Below, one piece after another: positions 25,539-32,839 of a DNA stretch of 32,839 bases. The stretch's first letter is position 1; each line of letters opens with the position of its first letter. This DNA is from Gammaproteobacteria bacterium. Lineage in GTDB: Bacteria > Pseudomonadota > Gammaproteobacteria > JAJFKG01. Where the stretch lies: NCBI GenBank assembly GCA_021156325.1, contig JAJNDI010000021.1, positions 1-32,839 on the forward strand, written 5' to 3'. Position numbers and translations under genes: made by a program. The notes under the pieces were generated by a model, which did no database searches, was not told the DNA's origin, and saw only the letters and a program-made list of their open reading frames with translations.

Positions 25539-27150
25539 TCAGGGTTATATTTTATTGGATGCCAACAGTATTCGTTATTATTTTACCCTGGATAAACTCG
25601 AAGAAATTGTGATTGATAAAAGACTGCCGCGCTATAATCAGGAATCCATTGATATTGCCGACGCCCCGCCGATAGCGGTAGAACCTGTTCATTATTATTG
25701 CGCGAGCTTGCCCGGATTCAGTTTTGATTCTGCAAAAAAAGGGAAGCAAACCAATCAATGTCAAGAGCAGCACGGCTTTATTATCATGCAATTAACCCGT
25801 GCTTTTACTTCATTGGCAGATACTTATGGCCATATCTTAAGAACCAATCTGGCTGAAGTGGATCTGCACGATGTGGTTCTAAACCGCCGCATTTTAGCGG
25901 TATTATTACCTGCTTTGGAAAAATCCCCGGATGAATTGGCAAACTTGGGTAAAGTGATTATTGCCACATTAAAAGCCATGATGGCATCCGGTTTGGGCAG
26001 TGAATTGGAAGGGGATTACCGCGATTTAATCTTGCGAAAACCAACCAATGCAGATACTCCTTTTTTGTGTATCCTGGATGAATATGGTTATTATGCAGTA
26101 GAAGGTTTTGCTGTCGTACCAGCGCAAGCCCGCTCTTTAGGGTTTTCGGCTATTTTTGCAGGGCAGGATTTGCCGGCTTTCCAAAAAACGTCAAAAGAAG
26201 AAGCGATGTCCATTGGTGCCAATACGAACATCAAGATTTGTATGAAACTGGAAGACCCGCTCGAAACGTGGGAATTCTTTCAAAAAACCGCCGGTGAAGC
26301 GTATGTGACGAAAGTTGATCATTTTCAAACGAATGCGGACAGCATTACCAATGTCTACCAGGATACACGCAGTTCTTCTTATGAAAAACGTTCTCGAATC
26401 GATTTGCTGGATTTAAAAGATCAAGGATTAGGCGAAGCTCATATCTTCTTTAAATCTCGCATTGTACGTGCCAAAACCTTTTTTGCGAATCCGCGTCCCG
26501 TAAAACGAATGCGTTTAAACCAATTGTTACGGGTTGAGCCGCCTAAAGATGATGTTCTGGAAGCCTTGCAGCAGCGTTTTGAACGGTTTAATACGTTGCT
26601 AACGATGCCGGTTTTGTTTGATAAAATTCCAGAGGCCTCACAAGAGATTGCAAAAATTGTTGAAGTGTATCACGATGGTAAAGCAGAAAACCTAATTAAA
26701 AAAGGCGTGGCTGCTTTATTGGGGTATCACAATCGGCATCGTAGTAAACGCCCTAAAGCGCCGACAGAATTGAGCAACCCGCAAGAAATGAATATTTTCA
26801 CGGGTATGCGAAGCCCGAAAAAGTCTTTAATTACGTTGTTGACCGATAATCTCAAAGCCTTTGCAAAGCCTATTTTGCGCGGGGAAACAACTATTGATCA
26901 GATTGAAGCGATTGAAAGAGTGAGCGGTAAGCCTGCCGATGTGGCAGCAACAGTGGCGGCGGAATTGTCGAAAGATATTCAAAGTGCTACGCATTATCCG
27001 CCGCAGATTGAGAATAAACCCACAGCCGCTGAATTAGCGGGGGTGGTTTATACCATTGCAGAAGGCATCACCCGTAAAGTGCAAGAACAAAAAGCAGCTC
27101 AGGAAAATAAAAATAAAGAGCAGAATAAAGACGGAGATAAGGGTCAGTGA
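25486..27150 (+). pseudogene. icmO: Coupling ATPase IcmO (DotL), C-terminal fragment in the +1 frame
   Basis: From RAISFVEALMKLL (25486) to the stop at 27148-27150 the frame encodes 554 residues of DotL without a stop: LADTYGHILRTNLAEVD, Walker B FLCILDEYGYYAVEGF, the ARSLGFSAIFAGQD stretch, GEAHIFFKS, and the C-terminal region (IERVSGKPADVAATVAAEL, then HYPPQ) that in L. pneumophila binds DotN, IcmS-IcmW and LvgA. Fragment lengths 177 + 554, plus about 65-70 missing residues, agree with the 783 residues of L. pneumophila DotL. No ribosome binding site suggests separate expression. The open frame can be extended back to 25360, but that part is out-of-frame shadow. Confidence 0.93.
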
Positions 27151-27155
27151 GAGAT

Positions 27156-27737
27156 ATGATAAAATTCAGGGTAATGATCTTGTCTCTAATGATAACTTTA
27201 TTGTTTGGCACTGCTGTATTTGCCGAGTCTGCCTCCGTGGTTATTACAAAAGCCCCTGATACGCACGATATCATTGGCGGCGAATTAGGAAAACATTACC
27301 AACAACACAAAGCACAATTTGATGAATGGTATAAAGCGGGACTTCGCTGGTTTGTCGTAGGGGATAATTTAATTTTTAATTTTTCGGCAGAGAATTTTTA
27401 TAATAGGGAAGACGGGAAATCTGTGCTCACTCAAAAAGTAGTATTGCGAGACTTGGCTCTGTGGTTAAAGCCCATTCCCAAGACATGGGTACGTTTTATG
27501 GGTTTTCGTGACGGATTCAACAATGATAAAAAGAACCAGAAATTAGCCGAGGAAGATGCAAAAGCCTTTGCGACTTTTTTTTGGGATGAGTCCATCGATG
27601 CGCGGGGGATTTATACCAGGGGTATTGTTGAAGCCCATCCCATGATTAAAAATGCTTCTCGATATGATAGACGCAGTATGGCTAATCGAGTTGAAATGGT
27701 AGTGAGCCTTTTACCAGCAGGCTCAACGTTAATGTGA
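27156..27737 (+). CDS. icmN: Dot/Icm core-complex protein IcmN (DotK)
   Basis: A 193-residue protein with a signal peptide (hydrophobic 6-20, cleavage likely after AVFA) and an OmpA-like peptidoglycan-binding region towards the C terminus (ASRYDRRSMANRVEMVVSLL; the R-x-x-x-N-R-V pattern is typical of OmpA domains). DotK is an outer-membrane core-complex component. L. pneumophila DotK is a lipoprotein; here no Cys follows the signal segment, so it seems soluble in the periplasm. A GTG at 27147 overlapping the icmO stop is a possible start, but ATG 27156 is preferred. Confidence 0.86.
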   Translation: MIKFRVMILSLMITLLFGTAVFAESASVVITKAPDTHDIIGGELGKHYQQHKAQFDEWYKAGLRWFVVGDNLIFNFSAENFYNREDGKSVLTQKVVLRDLALWLKPIPKTWVRFMGFRDGFNNDKKNQKLAEEDAKAFATFFWDESIDARGIYTRGIVEAHPMIKNASRYDRRSMANRVEMVVSLLPAGSTLM

Positions 27738-27750
27738 AGATAAAGAATGG

Positions 27751-27784
27751 ATCCCCGACATTGGCTTCGCCAATTCCGGGATGA
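27751..27784. repeat. Short imperfect palindrome (ATCCCCG ... CCGGGATGAC)
   Basis: An imperfect stem between CCCCGACATTGGC and CCAATTCCGGG with a TTCG loop. Similar GGATCCCCG...CGGGGATGAC elements are common between genes in many bacteria. It lies immediately before the family A copy upstream of icmM. Confidence 0.55.
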
Positions 27785-27798
27785 CGGACGAATAAATT

Positions 27799-27847
27799 CC
27801 CCCTTTGAAAAAGGGGGGCGGCGCGGTTACGCGCGACAGGGGGATTT
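27799..27847 (+). repeat. Intergenic palindromic repeat, copy 5 (family A)
   Basis: CCCCCTTTGAAAAAGGGG arm, hairpin GCGCG-GTTA-CGCGC (27821-27834), then ACAGGGGGATTT ending 3 nt before the icmM ATG, for which it provides the ribosome binding site. It is nearly identical to the copy at 4361-4410. Confidence 0.9.
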
Positions 27848-27850
27848 TTA

Positions 27851-28147
27851 ATGTCAAGCGGTGCGAGAGAAAGAGAAAAGCTAAGTGTGTTTTTCTATCG
27901 CGATAATTATCGCCGTGCTGTGCGTTTATTATCGCTATTGTTTATATTAATGTTGATACAAACTCTCGTAATAGGGTATCAATTTGTCACGCGCCCCGCG
28001 CCGCAATATTTTGCAACGACCAGTATAGGCAAAGTGATCCCATTAGCACCAGTGACTCAAAATGCCGCCCGTCAATCTACCCAGGCGCAGATGAAGTTAA
28101 GTGATGCTGTGGGAATGCCTAAAAGCCAATTAACGAACAAGAGGTAA
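27851..28147 (+). CDS. icmM: Dot/Icm inner-membrane protein IcmM (DotJ)
   Basis: A 98-residue protein (about 94 in L. pneumophila): a basic N terminus (FFYRDNYRRAVRLL), one membrane helix at about 25-45, and a short periplasmic end. DotJ is a truncated paralogue of DotI and forms a complex with it; the similarity is visible in YRDNYR and RPAPQYFAT against YRDSYR and RPVPTYFAT of the next gene. Coxiella annotations call this a second IcmL. The gap to icmL is 7 nt. Confidence 0.88.
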   Translation: MSSGAREREKLSVFFYRDNYRRAVRLLSLLFILMLIQTLVIGYQFVTRPAPQYFATTSIGKVIPLAPVTQNAARQSTQAQMKLSDAVGMPKSQLTNKR

Positions 28148-28154
28148 ACAAATA

Positions 28155-28796
28155 ATGGCCAGAGTCGCGTTAGAACATGTTAAGGAACGAAATGATTTTT
28201 ACCGGGACAGTTACCGCAAAGTGATGATGGCATTGTTATTGGCGATTGCGGTGGTCATAGCGCAGATGATAACCATTTGGTATTTAGCTACTCACCGGCC
28301 AGTCCCTACCTATTTTGCTACCAATGCTGCTGGCGGTTTAACGGAATTAGTGCCGCTCAATCGGCCGAATATGAGTACGGCCACGATTGTGCAATGGGCA
28401 ACCAATGCTGCAGTAGCGGCTTATACTTTCGACTTTAACGGTTATCGCCGTCAATTGAGCGAGACGCAAGCCCAATATTTTACACCGGATGGCTGGACGA
28501 GTTTTTTGAAAGCGCTGGACACCAGCAATATTTTAAAGGCGGTTATTCAAGATAAGCTGATCGTCAGTGCAGCTGTCACCCAAGCGCCGGTGGTTAAAGC
28601 ATCCGGTATCGTTCATGGAAAGTATACCTGGGTGATTCAAATGCCGATGGTGGTAACTTATCAAAGCAGCGCCCAAATTAATTCAATGAACTATTTGGTG
28701 ACATTGACGATAGAGCGAGTTTCGCTTTTGGATTCGCCTCAAGGCGTGGGTGTGGTAGCATATATAGCACAGACTCAAGTCTCGACCGGTTTTTAA
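28155..28796 (+). CDS. icmL: Dot/Icm inner-membrane protein IcmL (DotI)
   Basis: A 213-residue protein (212 in L. pneumophila) with one membrane helix at about 23-46 and a periplasmic NTF2-like/VirB8-like domain (about 75-210). Conserved parts are TIVQWATNAAVAAYTFDFNGY, YFTPDGWTSF and the C-terminal VAYIAQTQVSTGF. DotI with DotJ forms a VirB8-equivalent inner-membrane complex. AGAGGTAA precedes the ATG. Confidence 0.96.
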   Translation: MARVALEHVKERNDFYRDSYRKVMMALLLAIAVVIAQMITIWYLATHRPVPTYFATNAAGGLTELVPLNRPNMSTATIVQWATNAAVAAYTFDFNGYRRQLSETQAQYFTPDGWTSFLKALDTSNILKAVIQDKLIVSAAVTQAPVVKASGIVHGKYTWVIQMPMVVTYQSSAQINSMNYLVTLTIERVSLLDSPQGVGVVAYIAQTQVSTGF

Positions 28797-28810
28797 GCGG
28801 ATGGATAAGC

Positions 28811-29863
28811 ATGCACGTCAGTAAAAATAATATAAGCACCTGTTTTTCTAAGGCGGCATGTCTGGCTGCAATGCTTGCGATTAGCTTTTTTCAACCGCTT
28901 AAAGCAGAAACTGCGCCCGTGAAAGACTCTTCTTCTTCCGCTGATCTCGATCCTAACTATGCGCTTTTGCAGCAAGTTGATCTGAAACGTCAAGAATTAG
29001 TACAACAAGCAGCGCCAGCGGCTTCAGAAAACAGCGCCCTGCCTGTTCCAGCTGTTACTGCAGAGCCCGAGCAAAATGTCGAAGCTGCCAAACGCGATGC
29101 CGTTTTTAATGCGATTTTGCAGCAAACGCTTCCTATGACTCCCTCCCAAATCGAACGGCTGCACCGCATGTATGATAAAACGCAGGAAGCGGCGGCGACA
29201 GCGCCCCGAATTCCGCCTTCACCGACTTCTACTTCGCAAGTGGTGGATTTATCGCCAGGGGCTGTACCGCCGGTGATTCGTTTATCGCAAGGATTTGTAA
29301 CATCGCTCGTTTTCATTGATTCAACAGGGGCCGCATGGCCGATTGAAGCTTACGATTTAGGGAATCCCAAAGCATTTAACATCCAGTGGGATAAAAACAA
29401 TACGCTCATGTTACAAGCGATAAACCCTTATACTTACGGCAATCTGGCAGTGAAATTAAAAGATCAAACTACACCGGTGATGGTGACGTTAGTCCCGGGG
29501 CAGCGTATTGTCGATTATCGTGTCGATCTGCGGTTAAGCGCTTATGGCCCTAACGCGAATATGACTCACGCCGAAACGGGTTTACCGGGTTCGGCGAGTC
29601 CTCTCTTATTAAGTGTATTAGACGGTATACCGCCGCCGGGCAGTCAAACGGTGCATGTTGATGGTGGTGAAGCGCAGGCTTGGCGTTTTGCGGATAAACT
29701 CTATTTGCGCACCCGTTATAATGTGTTATCACCGGCCTGGTTAGCCAAGATGTCGAGCGCCGATGGCACCAATGCTTATGAAATGCCCTCAATACCGATT
29801 GTATTAGTCGAACGCAGCGGTAAAACCACCCAATTACGCATTGGAGGTGAGAATAATGGCTAG
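28811..29863 (+). CDS. icmK: Dot/Icm outer-membrane core protein IcmK (DotH)
   Basis: A 350-residue exported protein (about 361 in L. pneumophila) with a signal peptide (cleavage probably after LKAE), a Pro/Ala-rich linker (about 60-155) and a C-terminal VirB9-like beta domain (about 160-350; LSQGFVTSLVFIDSTGAAWP, and LVPGQRIVDYRVDLRL). DotH forms the outer-membrane ring with DotC and DotD. It overlaps icmE by 8 nt. Confidence 0.95.
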   Translation: MHVSKNNISTCFSKAACLAAMLAISFFQPLKAETAPVKDSSSSADLDPNYALLQQVDLKRQELVQQAAPAASENSALPVPAVTAEPEQNVEAAKRDAVFNAILQQTLPMTPSQIERLHRMYDKTQEAAATAPRIPPSPTSTSQVVDLSPGAVPPVIRLSQGFVTSLVFIDSTGAAWPIEAYDLGNPKAFNIQWDKNNTLMLQAINPYTYGNLAVKLKDQTTPVMVTLVPGQRIVDYRVDLRLSAYGPNANMTHAETGLPGSASPLLLSVLDGIPPPGSQTVHVDGGEAQAWRFADKLYLRTRYNVLSPAWLAKMSSADGTNAYEMPSIPIVLVERSGKTTQLRIGGENNG

Positions 29864-31190
29864 CCTCCAAAATGTTACCGGTATTTTCAAGAATGCAAAG
29901 TCGCGTACGATCTTTTTAATCACTATCGCTATCATCATTGGGGGATTGTTTTTAGCCGTCAGCGGATTGCGCAAGAGCGCTTCTACGTCTGAAGGGAATG
30001 TCGTTTTACCCAGAGCCCCTAAAATCAGCGGTGCACCCACTATTATTGGAGGAGAGTCTTCTCAGGAGCGGGCGCGGTTAACCAAAGAAGCCGATGATCA
30101 AACAGTCTGGAATGCCGCGCGCGAAGGACAAAGTGCTTTACCCAGTTCTTTTAACCAGCCCCTGTCTTTGGAAGGGCAGGATATCAATGAATACAATCAG
30201 AAAAATAAAACCCAACACGCAGCGGCTAATCAATTAGACACGTTAATTAATCAAGCTGAGCAAAGGGAACCAGATGAACAGGGACAAACAACACATCGTG
30301 TCCCAAGCATCGCAGAAATGCAGCGGTTATCCGCGGCAGAAGAGGCTCGTACCGATGCTGAAGCAGCACAATTACAAGCCCAAGTGAATAGTGAGACCGG
30401 GGCAAGGGTAAGTAGTGGAGATAGCTCAGATAACGCGGCATTGGCCGGCGCCATGTCAAGTGAAGTAAGGCAATTGCTGGCTTCCTGGAATACCAATCAA
30501 CAGCAATATACGGAAGGAGCCGCGACGGCTGCCGCAGCGGGGCCGGGGACCTTCAGCGGAGCGACATCGTCTGGAGCAGCCGGCAGCAAAACCCCTGCAG
30601 GGCCGCCTTTATTCAAAGCAGGCGACATTTTATTTGGGGTTTTACAAACCGAAGTGAACACGGATCAACCCGGCCCTATCATGGCTACCATTGAAGTAGG
30701 CCCTTACAAAGGGGCGAAATTATTAGGCAGTGTGAAAAAAGGGGGTAAATGGGCGAATGGGGCTATTCTGGAATTTTCTACCATGACCTTGCCGCATTAT
30801 CAAAACAGTATCGATGTGAGCGCCTATGCTATTGACAGTGATACAGCACGGACTGCTATGGCAAGCGATGTCGATCACCATTATGTGATGCGATACGGCG
30901 CTTTGTTTGCTTCTTCTTTTATGGCAGGGTGGGCAGATGCTATCGCTCAATCGGGTACAACGACCATTCAATATCCCGACGGCACCCAACAGACTTACCA
31001 TCAACCTTTAGACCACAATGATAAATTGGCCTATGCTTTAGGAGAAGTGGGACGGGAAGCGAGCGATGAAGTGGATGAGTTATTTGACCGCCCGACCACT
31101 ATTACCATTTATTCGGGAACAGGAATTGGCATTTTATATATGAAAGATGTGCCGGCACCTTCGGCGGATCCAGCGGCAACAACGAGGTAG
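29856..31190 (+). CDS. icmE: Dot/Icm channel scaffold IcmE (DotG), short form
   Basis: A 444-residue VirB10-like protein. One membrane helix lies at about 17-37, followed by a hydrophilic Ala/Gln/Glu-rich linker (about 45-225) and the VirB10/TraO-like domain (about 235-435; FKAGDILFGVLQTEVNTDQPGP, then VGPYKGAKLLG and YALGEVGREASDEVDELFDRP). It links both membranes as the central channel scaffold. L. pneumophila DotG is about 1048 residues because of a long degenerate repeat region, absent here. ATG 29856 with GGAGGTGA upstream is chosen; an in-frame TTG at 29841 is less likely. Confidence 0.93.
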   Translation: MASLQNVTGIFKNAKSRTIFLITIAIIIGGLFLAVSGLRKSASTSEGNVVLPRAPKISGAPTIIGGESSQERARLTKEADDQTVWNAAREGQSALPSSFNQPLSLEGQDINEYNQKNKTQHAAANQLDTLINQAEQREPDEQGQTTHRVPSIAEMQRLSAAEEARTDAEAAQLQAQVNSETGARVSSGDSSDNAALAGAMSSEVRQLLASWNTNQQQYTEGAATAAAAGPGTFSGATSSGAAGSKTPAGPPLFKAGDILFGVLQTEVNTDQPGPIMATIEVGPYKGAKLLGSVKKGGKWANGAILEFSTMTLPHYQNSIDVSAYAIDSDTARTAMASDVDHHYVMRYGALFASSFMAGWADAIAQSGTTTIQYPDGTQQTYHQPLDHNDKLAYALGEVGREASDEVDELFDRPTTITIYSGTGIGILYMKDVPAPSADPAATTR

Positions 31191-31193
31191 ATC

Positions 31194-32366
31194 ATGGATA
31201 AAGAACGCAACCCCGACAACGATGACGATTTCGATGATGATGATTTATTCGAGGGGTTGAGCAACGAAGATTATAATAAAGACGATAAAGTCGAGGAAGA
31301 TGATCTCTCAGAAGGGTACCTCCATGAAACCCTGGAAGATGAAGAAAGTGATCTCTACCAATATCAGGATGAGAGCGGCGACAAGCCAGCGTATGGCGAA
31401 GGGGCATCGGCTGCAACATCGATGATGGATCAGTTCAAACAACGTTTTAAAAGCGGGACGTTTTCACAGAAAATCAGAAGCTTGTTTGTTCCATTTATAT
31501 TTGGATTGTTAATTCTGGGGTTTTGTGTTTATAAAATTTCAGGTCTTTTTGCTCCCCCAACACAAAAGCCCTCCACCCCACCTGCTGGATTAAATGTCAG
31601 AGAATATATTGCGAGACCTCAAAAACAAAGTGATAACCTGGATTTATCCGATACGGATAGCGGCGCCAAACCGGCGGCGAATAAAAGTGCTGTCCCTGTA
31701 GTCCCTGACGAAAAAATCACTGAAGGGCAGCCAGCCCCCCCCGTTGATGATTCAGAAAAAAAGAACATGAGTGAAGAAGCTAATGTGTCTACGGGTATTC
31801 TCAACGAAGAAAAGACGAATGAGGGGGATGATAAAAGAATAGAGCCAGAAGTAATTGCCCATATCGTTAATCAAGATAAAGCTGCCGGCGCTGCACAGGC
31901 AAAAGCCCCTGTTCCGCTACTGTCTGCTACGGCGGCTTCAGCGTCAACGCAGCTCGATCCTGCTATCACAGCTGCGTTATCAGCTTTACAAACAGAACAG
32001 GCTAAAGATAAAGCCCGTATTCAAACGCTTGAAACACAATTAAGCACCATGGCAGATCAATTTACCAATTTAAATAAAAAACTTCAGGGTAGTTTGGTGG
32101 CATTGGAAAAACAAATTACCGCTTTGAATGAAGCGCGTTTGCGCCAGCAGCAGGCAGAAGTGTTGAACAAAAAAGCCCAGGAAGAATATACCGTTCAAGC
32201 GATTATTCCCGGCAGAGCCTGGCTTAAAACGCGAGAAAGTAAAATGATTACGGTGACGCAAGGCGATACCATTCCGGGGTATGGAACGGTGACAGATATT
32301 GATGTTGAAAACGGGTTAGTCAGAACGAGTCTTGGGGCGGTATTTACGTATGCTTTGGGGCAGTGA
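31194..32366 (+). CDS. icmG: Dot/Icm inner-membrane protein IcmG (DotF), extended form
   Basis: A 390-residue single-pass protein. The first 65 residues are extremely acidic (long Asp/Glu runs), a membrane helix lies at about 97-116, then a low-complexity periplasmic linker, a coiled coil (about 270-325, e.g. RIQTLETQLSTMADQF) and a C-terminal globular part (about 330-390; AIIPGRAWLK). DotF is a core-complex-associated protein, about 269 residues in L. pneumophila. The added length here is in the acidic head and the linker. GAGG precedes the ATG, 3 nt after icmE. Confidence 0.88.
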   Translation: MDKERNPDNDDDFDDDDLFEGLSNEDYNKDDKVEEDDLSEGYLHETLEDEESDLYQYQDESGDKPAYGEGASAATSMMDQFKQRFKSGTFSQKIRSLFVPFIFGLLILGFCVYKISGLFAPPTQKPSTPPAGLNVREYIARPQKQSDNLDLSDTDSGAKPAANKSAVPVVPDEKITEGQPAPPVDDSEKKNMSEEANVSTGILNEEKTNEGDDKRIEPEVIAHIVNQDKAAGAAQAKAPVPLLSATAASASTQLDPAITAALSALQTEQAKDKARIQTLETQLSTMADQFTNLNKKLQGSLVALEKQITALNEARLRQQQAEVLNKKAQEEYTVQAIIPGRAWLKTRESKMITVTQGDTIPGYGTVTDIDVENGLVRTSLGAVFTYALGQ

Positions 32367-32400
32367 GCATTCTCTTTTGCATACTGCGGCTTCGCGCCTT

Positions 32401-32504
32401 CTCCCTGCCAAGCGGGAGAGGGAGAAAAAATCCCCTCTCCCACGTTAGTGGGAAAGGGCCGCCCCGCAGGGGCGGGGAGAGGGCGCTGCGCAGCAGGGGA
32501 TTTT
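32401..32504. repeat. Cluster of GC-rich palindromes between icmG and icmC (family B)
   Basis: Successive hairpins: CTCCC/GGGAG (from 32401), CCCAC-GTTA-GTGGG (32439-32452), CCGCCCC-GCA-GGGGCGG (32459-32475) and GCTGCGCAGC (32485-32494), ending CAGGGGATTTT directly before the icmC ATG. This matches the placement of the family A elements and resembles the element at 23579-23609. Confidence 0.8.
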
Positions 32505-32505
32505 C

Positions 32506-32839
32506 ATGAATAATTTACAATTGATTCTTAAATCCTATGATATAGGGTATATTCTGCATGCCTGGACACGGGATTATTACTGGCTATCGCGCCTGATTTT
32601 TGCTATTTCTTATATCAGCGGGATGTTTACGATATTTCGGGCCTTATATTATTTGAAGGTCTATGGGGAAGCGCGTACCATGATGGCAACGCAATCAAGT
32701 GCAGCGGCGCCTATTGCCATGTTTATTTGCGGTGCATCGCTGATTTTTTTGCCAACGGCGATCGATACGTTAACTTATACGCTTTACAATACGAATTCGG
32801 CGCTGTCTTATGATAGCGGCGGCACAGGCTATGGTAACT
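32506..32839 (+). CDS. icmC: Dot/Icm inner-membrane protein IcmC (DotE), 3' truncated by window
   Basis: The first 111 codons of a membrane protein. A hydrophobic helix near 24-44 (LIFAISYISGMFTIFRALYY) is followed by KVYGEARTMMATQSS and a second helix near 66-86. Position after icmG and the two-helix pattern fit IcmC/DotE (about 194 residues in L. pneumophila), which together with DotP (IcmD) is a small inner-membrane component. The ribosome binding site is the terminal AGGGGA of the preceding repeat. The frame is open to the window end. Confidence 0.9.
   Translation, partial: MNNLQLILKSYDIGYILHAWTRDYYWLSRLIFAISYISGMFTIFRALYYLKVYGEARTMMATQSSAAAPIAMFICGASLIFLPTAIDTLTYTLYNTNSALSYDSGGTGYGN

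Noticed and set aside
25470..25540. Programmed ribosomal frameshift in icmO
   Set aside because: A frameshift would not explain the missing 65-70 residues, and there is no slippery site with a downstream structure that I can see.

Overview
The window comes from a gammaproteobacterium of the order Legionellales, probably Coxiellaceae-like. It carries a nearly complete Dot/Icm (type IVB) secretion locus collected in one place, as in Coxiella and Rickettsiella, rather than split in two as in Legionella. The species cannot be named from the sequence alone. Comparisons with L. pneumophila (Lp) proteins below are from memory, not from a search.

Left half (1-13.6 kb), housekeeping envelope genes. 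The order lpoA-yraN-gmhA/diaA-dolP matches the E. coli yraM-N-O-P cluster. A 263-bp gap with several hairpins follows, then an HU-type DNA-binding protein with a histone-like basic tail. Converging on it are pgeF and rluD. Running away from rluD are lptM (a 46-residue lipoprotein with a TTG start), lysA, recG, an MFS transporter, dapF, hldE and hldD. These serve peptidoglycan/lysine synthesis, LPS heptose synthesis and DNA repair. An unrecognised 185-residue protein lies between hldD and the secretion genes.

Right half (14.2 kb to the end), Dot/Icm. Leftward icmW-orf-icmX and rightward icmV-dotA diverge from a 0.3-kb region with two near-consensus sigma70 promoters back to back. Leftward dotD-dotC-dotB (two outer-membrane lipoproteins and the cytoplasmic ATPase) diverge from rightward icmT-icmS-icmQ. 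Then follow icmP (DotM), icmO (DotL, broken), icmN (DotK), icmM (DotJ), icmL (DotI), icmK (DotH), icmE (DotG), icmG (DotF) and the start of icmC (DotE), cut by the window edge. Together these encode the core complex (DotC/D/F/G/H/K), the inner-membrane DotI/DotJ complex, the coupling complex (DotL/DotM/IcmS/IcmW), the ATPase DotB, DotA and the accessory proteins.

Most notable: (1) icmO/dotL has lost about 65-70 codons just after the Walker A region and is out of frame; (2) icmQ carries a 77-residue N-terminal helical extension where Legionella has the separate chaperone gene icmR, suggesting a chaperone-IcmQ fusion; (3) DotG is about 444 residues, without the long repeat region of Lp DotG; (4) an identical inverted repeat (AATGC-N6-GCATT) sits in both the icmV and icmP promoters, and a PmrA-like tandem box precedes icmP; (5) a family of intergenic palindromic elements ends directly upstream of start codons and appears to donate the ribosome binding site.
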